Assembly (NCBI GenBank): GCA_020974905.1
Contig: CP087563.1
Location: 6,200,001 to 6,264,000, forward strand
Length of the DNA stretch: 64,000 bases
Reading direction: 5' to 3'
Origin: Planctomycetes bacterium syqfu
GTDB taxonomy: Bacteria > Planctomycetota > Phycisphaerae > Phycisphaerales > Phycisphaeraceae
Under the pieces are notes generated by a model that did no database searches, was not told where the DNA came from, and saw only the letters and a program-made list of their open reading frames with translations. Shown here one piece after another: positions 41,891-49,112 of the stretch. How positions within the stretch are numbered: position 1 is the stretch's first letter; each line of letters opens with the position of its first letter. The translations under genes and the position numbers were made by a program.

Positions 41891-42036
41891 TGCCTTGGAG
41901 ATGACGGATCGTATATCACAAGGCAGGAATAGGAAAAAGCGATGAAACGTGACCACACAACAAAACATAACTGTCAGGATAGTACAGTTCATATCGTTTC
42001 GTCGTGTCTCGATCACGACAATCAAGGAGGATTGTC
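41891..42036 (+). promoter_or_regulatory. fliC mRNA leader with two CsrA-type hairpins, one sequestering the Shine-Dalgarno
   Basis: The hairpin GACAATC-AAGGAG-GATTGTC (42017-42036) is perfect, and its loop is the Shine-Dalgarno core; the ATG follows at once. Upstream, AACTGT (41969-41974) pairs with ACAGTT (41984-41989) and presents AGGATA in the loop. A weaker stem TGCCTTG/CAAGGCA (41891-41925) precedes. Six GGA motifs occur in the csrA-fliC gap. This is the arrangement known for hag in Bacillus subtilis. Confidence 0.75.
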
Positions 42037-43506
42037 ATGACTAGAATTAATACAAACATCGGATCACTCGTCGCTCAGCAAAACTTGGCCAAGAGCAATA
42101 GAGGTTTGGAAACAAGCCTCCAGCGGCTAAGTACAGGACTGAGCATCAACCGCGGTGCGGATAACCCGGCCGGCTTGATCGTCTCGGAACGATTAAGGTC
42201 GGAAATCTCCGCCACCGAGCAGGCGATGAGCAACATCGAGCGTGCGTCCAACGTGATCGCAACAACCGAAGCGTCGCTTTCGGAAATCTCGAATCTGCTC
42301 ATTGATATCCAGGCACTGATTGTCGAAGCCGCGAATACCGGCGGATTCAGCCAGGAGGAAATCGAAGCCAACCAGTTGCAAATCGACTCGGCTATCGACT
42401 CCATCACGCGAATCTCAAACTCGACAACCTTTGCTGGACTTAAACTGCTTAACGGCAACCTGGAATACATCACCTCAGGCGTTGACCCAGCGGTCATCAA
42501 CGATGTGAAGATTTCATCAGTCAACTGGGGAACGGCACCGACCATCCCAATGACCGTCGAAGTCATCGCCTCGGCCGAAACCGCTCAGCTCTTCATCTCA
42601 GGTGGTGGTAACCCCGGTAATCCCGGCACATTCCTTTCCAGTGTCCAGTTTGAAGTGACTGGCCCGGTTGGGGTGCAGGTGATTTCAGTTGCCTCAGGGA
42701 CACCGCTTTCAGCAGTCGTCTTCAATATCAACCAGGTTGCCGATGCCACCGGCGTCTCAGCTTACATGGTCGATCCACTGGACCCGACTTCTGGTATGGT
42801 GCTCAACTCGCAGGCCGTCGGTTCGGATGCCTTTGTCAGTGTCCGCAAACTGGATAACTCATCAGGCGCCTTCTTCCAGACCTTTGATTCGCAGGGCGGT
42901 GCACCGGTTCTTCGTGATACTGGTGAAGATGTCCTGGCCTTGGTCAACGGTAACCTGGCTTTGGGCGACGGTGAAACCATCAGTTTGCGGTCTCAGACCG
43001 TCAATCTCGAGATGACACTTACCCGAGCGGCATCACAGACACTGGGGACCACCGAGTACACCATCATCGGGGGCGGTGCCGACTTCCAGATCGGCCCATC
43101 CATCGACACCTCGCAACGCGTGGGCTTTGGTATCGGCTCGGTCGCAGCCAGTCACCTGGGTAATCAGACCGTCGGTTTCCTCAATTCGGTGGCATCAGGG
43201 GGTGAAAACTCACTGGTTGCAGGCCATCAGGCTGAAGCTTCAATGATTGTCGAAGAAGCCATTGATCAGATTGCGGTTCTGCGTGGTCGACTCGGTGCCT
43301 TCGAACGCAACACCTTGGACACGACGTACAACAGTCAGTCCATCGCGTTGGAAAACCTGACCGCAAGCGAGAGCCGTGTCCGCGATACGGACTTCGCCAA
43401 GGAAACCGCAGAACTCACACGTTCGCAGGTCCTCGTCAGTGCAGGTACCTCCGTCCTGGCTTTGGCCAACAACACATCGCAGAGCGTACTCTCACTACTG
43501 CAATAA
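42037..43506 (+). CDS. fliC: Flagellin
   Basis: 489 aa from ATG 42037 (MTRINTNIGSLVAQQNLAKS); an upstream in-frame start at 42004 would run through the regulatory hairpin and is rejected. The N-terminal D0/D1 domain shows LETSLQRLSTGLSINRGADN with PAGLIVSERLRSEISATEQA, and the C-terminal D1/D0 shows VLRGRLGAFERNTLDTTYNS and SESRVRDTDFAKETAELTRS. The variable middle (about 165-370) is beta-rich and surface exposed. Filament subunit, exported by the flagellar type III system. The translation-control leader and strong terminator frame it as its own unit. No second flagellin gene is in the window. Confidence 0.97.
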   Translation: MTRINTNIGSLVAQQNLAKSNRGLETSLQRLSTGLSINRGADNPAGLIVSERLRSEISATEQAMSNIERASNVIATTEASLSEISNLLIDIQALIVEAANTGGFSQEEIEANQLQIDSAIDSITRISNSTTFAGLKLLNGNLEYITSGVDPAVINDVKISSVNWGTAPTIPMTVEVIASAETAQLFISGGGNPGNPGTFLSSVQFEVTGPVGVQVISVASGTPLSAVVFNINQVADATGVSAYMVDPLDPTSGMVLNSQAVGSDAFVSVRKLDNSSGAFFQTFDSQGGAPVLRDTGEDVLALVNGNLALGDGETISLRSQTVNLEMTLTRAASQTLGTTEYTIIGGGADFQIGPSIDTSQRVGFGIGSVAASHLGNQTVGFLNSVASGGENSLVAGHQAEASMIVEEAIDQIAVLRGRLGAFERNTLDTTYNSQSIALENLTASESRVRDTDFAKETAELTRSQVLVSAGTSVLALANNTSQSVLSLLQ

Positions 43507-43553
43507 ACCGCGCAGGATTGAACACCAATCGCGCAAAAATGATAATCCTCCAA

Positions 43554-43587
43554 AACGCTCAGGTTCACCGACCTGGGCGTTTTTTTT
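43554..43587 (+). terminator. Rho-independent terminator of fliC
   Basis: AACGCTCAGGT (43554-43564) pairs over 11 bp with ACCTGGGCGTT (43571-43581), one G-T pair, loop TCACCG, then eight Ts. Confidence 0.93.
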
Positions 43588-43634
43588 GTATTGCGATGTT
43601 TTGATAACTCATTTTTACTCCTTCGACACAAAAG

Positions 43635-43730
43635 CCGTGACTCTCCCGAGTCACGGGTTGCCTTGTTGGATGTTCGGTGATGCAACCCGTGCCGCAGGAA
43701 CGACAGGTTTTGATTGGTGAAGTAAGGCAA
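43635..43730. other. Structured intergenic element between fliC and a TPR gene
   Basis: CCGTGACTC-TCCC-GAGTCACGG (43635-43656) is a perfect 9-bp hairpin. It is followed by a long-range pair GTTGCCTT (43657-43664) with AAGGCAAC (43723-43730) that encloses about 60 bases. No ORF fits. It could be a small RNA, a leader of the TPR gene, or a repeat; no family was recognised. Confidence 0.35.
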
Positions 43731-43756
43731 CGAGATGTATCGCACAAAAAAACAGG

Positions 43757-44344
43757 ATGTCGCATCCCCATCCAACCGACAAATACATTGTGAGTCGCAA
43801 GAAAACCAAACGTAAAATAAAAGTTCCCCGTAAGCCGCTGTTCCCATCCAGGTCCGATGCTGCCTTGCCGCTGACACCGTTAACCGAAGCGTTGGGTATG
43901 ATGCAGGCAGGGGAGTTGGATATGGCGATGGAACTGGTGGACCAACACATCGCTGCCAATGCCGATGATCCTTTTGCCCATCATCTCAAGGGTTTGATCC
44001 TCCATCGACTTGAACGCTATGCTCAAGCGGTTGCCATGTTCGCACGATCCATCGAACTCGGTGACCCGCAGCCTGCCTGGTATATCAACCTTGGCATCAG
44101 TCAACGCAGTGACGGTGATTGCGGTGCAGCATTGGCATCGTTTCATTCCGCCTTGCAACACGATCCCGACAACGAACCAGCTCATTTTCAGTTGGCGGTG
44201 ACCTACTGCGATATCGCAGAGAACCACCGCGAACAGGGCAATCTCCAAAAAGCCAAAGCTGCATACGAAACAGCAATCCAACACGACAACGAATGTGAAG
44301 AGGCACACGAAGGTTTATCGCAGCTCCCAAATGACCAAGCGTAA
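43757..44344 (+). CDS. TPR-repeat protein
   Basis: 195 aa from ATG 43757; GTG 43790 (VSRKKTKRKIK) is an alternative start, and neither has a good ribosome-binding site. After a very basic N-terminus (RKKTKRKIKVPRKP), about four TPR units follow, for example LGMMQAGELDMAMELVDQHI, GLILHRLERYAQAVAMFARS, and SQRSDGDCGAALASFHSALQ before HDPDNEPAHFQLAVTYCDIA. Soluble, probably a protein-protein adaptor. Partners are unknown. It follows the flagellin gene but has its own unit after the terminator. Confidence 0.75.
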   Translation: MSHPHPTDKYIVSRKKTKRKIKVPRKPLFPSRSDAALPLTPLTEALGMMQAGELDMAMELVDQHIAANADDPFAHHLKGLILHRLERYAQAVAMFARSIELGDPQPAWYINLGISQRSDGDCGAALASFHSALQHDPDNEPAHFQLAVTYCDIAENHREQGNLQKAKAAYETAIQHDNECEEAHEGLSQLPNDQA

Positions 44345-44534
44345 ATCACGTCACGCTCAACACACATGATCAATACGTTGATGCTCGAAAGCGCATTCAC
44401 GTCTTAAATGACCATGCACGCTCCCAGCGTAAAATAAAGCCCTGGGACTTCAGTCCCGGGGACGTTGTGCGATCGCTATTCTGTAAATCAAAAAACACCT
44501 TAAAACAAGCGTTTTTTTTTTGCATTCTCAAGCT
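44345..44534. repeat. Intergenic region with a TTCA-loop palindrome
   Basis: CCTGGGAC-TTCA-GTCCCGGG (44441-44460) is an 8-bp stem with one G-T pair and no T-run, so it is more likely a dispersed palindrome than a terminator. Further right, an A/T-rich stem with A6C and GT8 (about 44491-44520) could end the minus-strand phosphatase gene. No ORF was found. Confidence 0.45.
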
Positions 44535-45512
44535 TTACCCGTTGAGCACCTGCTGGACGACCTTGACAACTTTCGCATGGATCGGGCCGCAGGTTGCGAT
44601 GACGCCACGGTTCTCTTGGAGTTTGCGGCCGTGCGTGAAGTCCAGTGGCTTGCCGGTGACATCGGTGACCGTGCCGCCTGCTTCTTCGACCACGAGTTTA
44701 CCTGCTGCGTGGTCCCAGATTTTTTCACGATAGGTATCACTCGTCGGCAAACGCAGGTAAATCTGCGCATCACCCTTGGCAATGGTCGCATACTTGGCCT
44801 GGCTATCCAGTCGCACCGATTCCTTGGTGATCTCAAGCAACTTTGCAATCTGGGCGGACTGGCTGTGATCGGAGTGACCGGATTCAACGGACTCGCAGAA
44901 ACACGCTGCTGCGGTGTCGGTGATATCGCTGACTTTGATCGGTGTGCCTTCGGTTTCCTGGCTATCCCACAGGGGCAGAATCTGTGCGCCTTGACCCTTG
45001 ATCGCAACCAGCAGTTCTCCGCCGTTGAGATTCGGGCAACCCAGAACACCGAGCACGACTTCGCCTTTTTCGATCAATGCCAGCGCCACAGCATATTGCT
45101 CTTTACGCAAAAAACCCTTCGTGCCATCGATCGGGTCCAATGTCCAGTAGACTTCGGTGTCTGCATGGGCGCCACCCAGATCAATCCAACTGAGCACGGT
45201 CTCTTCATCCACGCAATTCTCGCTGACCGCCTGCACCTGGTCCATCACTGCTTCACGGACATGGGCCTGATCATCTTGTCGGAGTTCCGCTGCATCTTCT
45301 TCACCGACGACCACATCACCGGGGAAGGCATCAGCCAACATCGAGCAGACAATCGCCTGCGAAGCAAAGTCCGCAACCGTCACCGGCGACTTATCTTTTT
45401 TCTCAATGGTTTCAGGGCGAATCAGTTGTTCCTGGACACCTTTACACACTGCAGCAGCCTGGCGGACAGCAGCAAGGGCGACTTGTTTACGTGACATGAG
45501 GTCTAATGCCAT
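44535..45512 (-). CDS. HAL2/CysQ-like 3'(2'),5'-bisphosphate nucleotidase (PAP phosphatase)
   Basis: 325 aa from ATG 45512, after GGAG ten bases upstream. Inositol-monophosphatase fold with lithium-sensitive motifs: SPVTVADFASQAIV, VGEEDAAELR, TLDPIDGTKGFLRKEQYAVA (DPIDGT metal site), and IWDHAAGKLVVEEAGGTVTD. The DGTKGF spelling and length are closer to HAL2/SAL1 enzymes than to inositol phosphatases. These remove the 3'-phosphate from PAP, the by-product of sulfotransferases. A sulfotransferase lies 8 kb away. Divergent from a TPR gene. The substrate is inferred from family, and inositol phosphates remain possible. Confidence 0.85.
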   Translation of the reverse strand: MALDLMSRKQVALAAVRQAAAVCKGVQEQLIRPETIEKKDKSPVTVADFASQAIVCSMLADAFPGDVVVGEEDAAELRQDDQAHVREAVMDQVQAVSENCVDEETVLSWIDLGGAHADTEVYWTLDPIDGTKGFLRKEQYAVALALIEKGEVVLGVLGCPNLNGGELLVAIKGQGAQILPLWDSQETEGTPIKVSDITDTAAACFCESVESGHSDHSQSAQIAKLLEITKESVRLDSQAKYATIAKGDAQIYLRLPTSDTYREKIWDHAAGKLVVEEAGGTVTDVTGKPLDFTHGRKLQENRGVIATCGPIHAKVVKVVQQVLNG

Positions 45513-45631
45513 TTTTTGTTTTCTCCAATGGGATACTTCTGTTCGGGGATGGTATCATGCCTGTGCGAATTGTGCACAGGGAAAGCGAATTTTGGAATAC
45601 TACCTCTTTTATACTGATCTTGAATACGACG

Positions 45632-46498
45632 ATGCCAATCAAGTCGAACGCGCTGGAGCGCATGATCGCTGAGAAGGCGTATGGTGAAGCGCGTGTGCTG
45701 CTTGAGCCGGTTGCCGGTCGTTCGCCCAACGAATACATCTACTGCTTTGAGAACCCCAAGGAATTGTTCATCAAGTTCTGGAATCTCGCTGAATACATGG
45801 GGTACATGGGCATGATGCGCAAACGCGGCGAGGAAGTCGAGCAGGAGATCATCTGGCTTAAGGCTGCGTATCCCAAAGCACATTACTTGCTGGCTCGCAT
45901 CGACATCGCAGCAGGGGACTGGGCCTCCGCTGCTGAGTATCTGAATAACGCTCTGGACATGGAGCCTGATCACCCCGAGTGTCTGACGGACCTCGCTGCT
46001 GTGACCGCGCAGACTGGTGACTTTGAAGAGGCACTGGAACTCTGCGATATGGCCTTGTCCACACGCCCGTATCTCGTTGGACCAGTCAAGCAGCGCGCTC
46101 TGAAAAATCGCTATCAATGTCTGATGCAATTGGGACGCACCGAAGAAGCGCAGCAGATGAAGAACATCGTCTTTCTCACTGCGGATAACGATCAGGTCGA
46201 AGGCAATCTCGATGCCTACCGTCAGGCACATGAGTCGGGCGACATCATCGTGCCTTTAGGTGTGAAGGTGGATAAGGCGATCACACCGATGCCGCTAAAG
46301 AGTCCGTACGATGATCCCGAGCAATGCCGCAAACCCGGTGCCAAGAAACCCGTCCCACCACCACCGACCGGCAAGCCACTACCCGCCTACGCCCAACCCC
46401 AAGCCAAAGGCTATCAGGGCGGCAAAGGTTCCGGCGGTGGCGTTCCAGGGGGCGGGGGTCTCAGCAAGAAAAAATGGTGGGAAGTCTGGAAACGCTGA
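45632..46498 (+). CDS. TPR-containing protein with Pro/Gly-rich tail
   Basis: 288 aa from ATG 45632 (MPIKSNALERMIAEKAYGEA). The open frame starts at 45506, but its first 42 codons are unlike the rest and overlap the divergent phosphatase start. About three TPR units are visible (AHYLLARIDIAAGDWASAAE, HPECLTDLAAVTAQTGDFEE, YQCLMQLGRTEEAQQMKNIV). The tail is PVPPPPTGKPLPAYAQPQ followed by glycine-rich sequence and a basic, Trp-rich end (SKKKWWEVWKR) that could touch membrane or nucleic acid. Function unknown. Confidence 0.72.
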   Translation: MPIKSNALERMIAEKAYGEARVLLEPVAGRSPNEYIYCFENPKELFIKFWNLAEYMGYMGMMRKRGEEVEQEIIWLKAAYPKAHYLLARIDIAAGDWASAAEYLNNALDMEPDHPECLTDLAAVTAQTGDFEEALELCDMALSTRPYLVGPVKQRALKNRYQCLMQLGRTEEAQQMKNIVFLTADNDQVEGNLDAYRQAHESGDIIVPLGVKVDKAITPMPLKSPYDDPEQCRKPGAKKPVPPPPTGKPLPAYAQPQAKGYQGGKGSGGGVPGGGGLSKKKWWEVWKR

Positions 46499-46612
46499 GG
46501 CGTCAAAAATACCTGTTTTTTACAGCGGTTTTTGATGTTTGCGCATTGGCTGTTTGGTATTTAACCTTGTCATATTTCAGACCCAGCCTAGGTGACCAAG
46601 CGATGTATATTG

Positions 46613-46629
46613 CGAGCCATCTTGGCTCG
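46613..46629. repeat. ATCTT-loop palindrome
   Basis: CGAGCC-ATCTT-GGCTCG; fifth member of the family at 21461, 21494, 28049 and 28105. It lies between convergent TPR and HEAT-repeat genes. Confidence 0.6.
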
Positions 46630-46679
46630 GTTGCCTTGGAACGATGACTTTGAAATCCGGCACAACAACCCCATACATC

Positions 46680-48971
46680 TTACCCCCGTGGGAACTTGAT
46701 GATCTGCTTAAACAGCAGCGGGTTGATCTCCTGAAGATACAGTTGCGTTAAGCTGTGCGCCCGAACCGGCTTGCTGTCCTTAACTTTGGCTGAGCAGGCG
46801 CAAGTGTTGCTCTGTGCCTTGATTTTCGGCTGTAGCAAAAGCAGAGTCAGATTTCGATCGCGAAGCAAACGCTCTGTCATGATTGGCACAGGATTCTGAT
46901 CATACATCTCACCCAACGCCCACGCGGCAAAGGGTCCGACCTGCGGATCACTGCCGGGGTTCTGGAGCAATGCGATCAGTGAACCGGTGACCTGCCAATC
47001 GCCTGAGTTCTTGATGGCGCCAATCATGCTCCTTGCAGTCATCGGGTCTTCAAACAATCTTGGATACAGGAGTTGGTTGGCTTGCGGATTGGCCATGCAA
47101 CCCATGCCATCCACGATTGCAGTCTGACTCAGCAGAGCGACGGTTGTGTAGGATTGGGTGAAACCCGTTTTACGGATTTGGGCTTCGTCAATGTTCTCTG
47201 CTGTTTGTTTGAATGCATTTTTTGCAAGTTGCAGACTCATCGGATCACCCAGCATGCCCATCGCCAACGTGAGATAACTTGCAAGTAATGGGTCAGCTGA
47301 CTGCATCTGACTGACCACATCACGCAATGATGTCGAAGCTTCCTGCATGTTGCTTAAGCCCAATCCCAAAACACAACTGCTACGTATGTCCGAGGGTTCA
47401 GTGGGGTCCGATGCAATCCGGGTAAGCAGTCGGAGCATGTATCGGGTTTGTGATCGCATCGCATCATGGCGAATCTCACCAGCGTTGTTGGGCAATCGCC
47501 TCAGATAAAGTCCCATGGCAAGGGCAGCGAATCCGCGCGACGGATCATTCTGCCAATTGACTTTCTCCGCAGGATTGGGGCTCAGTTGCGTCACTGCAAT
47601 CCGCGGGTACGTGCCGATGAGAATGTCACATAGTAACTGGGCGTCTTCGGGGGTTTCGTGATCATCCATATCCAGATCACCGAGTTGGCCCAACGCAATG
47701 AGCCCAAAACGCAGGGCATAACCGACATCATCCTGTTTGGGAAGGTCATAGTCGTGGGCATGATTCAGCCAAGGGTCGAATTTAAAGAGTCGGTTTTCAG
47801 GCTGGCGATGATCGCTTTCCCGGTCGCGGCGGTTTTCCCGTGAAGTCAACTTTGGCAGTGGCACGGAACGGTAGGTTCGCGCGACATTACGCTTTGCCAA
47901 GAGTGCCAACCGGAGATCATTTTTGAATGTCTTGTTGGCATAGGCGACCGCTGCGGAAGTCCGCATGGAAGCAATGTCCTGATCCAACACCGGTGAGCCG
48001 GGCCATTGATTCATGACAAAGCTCAACGCTTTGGGGACTTGGCGGTACTGCACAGGACGGCTGTGATAAATCGGTGTCAGGACATTGAGCACCAAATCTT
48101 CGGTGGCATTGTCCGCCATGGCCAACACCGCCTGATCATAGAGTTCAGGATCAACGGTCATTGTCAAAACGCGTTGTGCCAACGCTCGCGTTCCCGGCGG
48201 ATTGTGCATGCGGATCGCCCACATCGCCAGTCTTGCAAGTTGTAAAGCTTCCTGATCATCGAGTTTCAAACCGGTGAGGTCGGTGATGCTTTCTTGATCG
48301 TTGAGAACGAACAGGCTCACTGTTTGAAGAAGCTGCGGGTCGGATTGTTTGAGCAGTCCAATGCCGATGATCCAGGCGGATGCGTTTTGTGGGTTGAGGG
48401 TTGGCGATTCGTTTTTGGCTTGTTTGACAGTGTTTCTGGCGTTTTTGTCGATGAGTGTCTTTTTGTAAATTTCAATCGATGGTGGATCGCTGATTAATGC
48501 CAGTGATAACCATGCAGCACGTTGGAGATACTCACTGTCGTGTTTGAGCATCGGTTCGATCACCGGCACGGCATCGCGCGCCTGCATACGCCCTAACGCA
48601 AGAATGGCTGCTGAGAGCGTGTTGATATGCTGACTTTCGTTAAGCGTTTTGATCAACGCACGCTGGACGACGGGGGCAGTCATCGTCTGGGGGTTGGCCG
48701 AGCCTGCTTGTTTGAGATAGCGATGCTTGTTGGCTTCCCACCACAAGACCCATGACCATTGCGTGTTGATCCATTCATCACCGTTGTGTTGATAGTCTCC
48801 CCTGTAGATGACCACTTCATCAGCCGTCGGCGCATTGGCATTGTTGCCATACTCCATTTTGACCTGCGAATCACCAATGGTCGCCTGGATCGGCCCGGAG
48901 ATTTGGGCGTGGCCTGTTTGGGGGATGATCAGTGAACACAACAGGGTGATGATGCTTGTGATTTGTCGCAT
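46680..48971 (-). CDS. Exported HEAT-repeat protein
   Basis: 763 aa with a signal peptide (QITSIITLLCSLIIPQTGHA). After a Trp-rich stretch (INTQWSWVLWWEANKHRYLK) come many HEAT/PBS-lyase-like helical repeats, for example LSAAILALGRMQARDAVPVI and YLTLAMGMLGDPMSLQLAKN, and later FAAWALGEMYDQNPVPIMTE. A CAC motif (NTCACSAKV) lies near the C-terminus. Large exported HEAT scaffolds are common in planctomycetes. It is probably periplasmic and binds proteins; nothing indicates an enzyme. Same strand as the M48 gene, 141 bp downstream of it. Confidence 0.78.
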   Translation of the reverse strand: MRQITSIITLLCSLIIPQTGHAQISGPIQATIGDSQVKMEYGNNANAPTADEVVIYRGDYQHNGDEWINTQWSWVLWWEANKHRYLKQAGSANPQTMTAPVVQRALIKTLNESQHINTLSAAILALGRMQARDAVPVIEPMLKHDSEYLQRAAWLSLALISDPPSIEIYKKTLIDKNARNTVKQAKNESPTLNPQNASAWIIGIGLLKQSDPQLLQTVSLFVLNDQESITDLTGLKLDDQEALQLARLAMWAIRMHNPPGTRALAQRVLTMTVDPELYDQAVLAMADNATEDLVLNVLTPIYHSRPVQYRQVPKALSFVMNQWPGSPVLDQDIASMRTSAAVAYANKTFKNDLRLALLAKRNVARTYRSVPLPKLTSRENRRDRESDHRQPENRLFKFDPWLNHAHDYDLPKQDDVGYALRFGLIALGQLGDLDMDDHETPEDAQLLCDILIGTYPRIAVTQLSPNPAEKVNWQNDPSRGFAALAMGLYLRRLPNNAGEIRHDAMRSQTRYMLRLLTRIASDPTEPSDIRSSCVLGLGLSNMQEASTSLRDVVSQMQSADPLLASYLTLAMGMLGDPMSLQLAKNAFKQTAENIDEAQIRKTGFTQSYTTVALLSQTAIVDGMGCMANPQANQLLYPRLFEDPMTARSMIGAIKNSGDWQVTGSLIALLQNPGSDPQVGPFAAWALGEMYDQNPVPIMTERLLRDRNLTLLLLQPKIKAQSNTCACSAKVKDSKPVRAHSLTQLYLQEINPLLFKQIIKFPRG

Positions 48972-49112
48972 GTGAACCGCCTTGGGAGGGAGTTGGGGAT
49001 CACGAAATGGCTGGTGGGATGTTATATTGACTATACCCGCTATTGTCTTGAAGCGGAATAGATAAATCGGATGGATTATTCCAACGTTGTCGTCAATTCG
49101 TCTACTGACACA

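Noticed and set aside
41883-41915. Possible sigma-28 promoter of fliC (TAAC, 15 bases, ACGGATCG).
   Set aside because: Only about half the -10 positions match, though a sigma-28 promoter is expected somewhere here.
42004-42036. Longer flagellin with an 11-residue N-terminal extension.
   Set aside because: The extension would be translated from the regulatory hairpin, and flagellins start at MTRINTN or similar.
44520-45494. 324-codon plus-strand ORF opposite the PAP phosphatase-like gene.
   Set aside because: The minus frame has clear metal-site motifs; the plus frame is a shadow despite its length.
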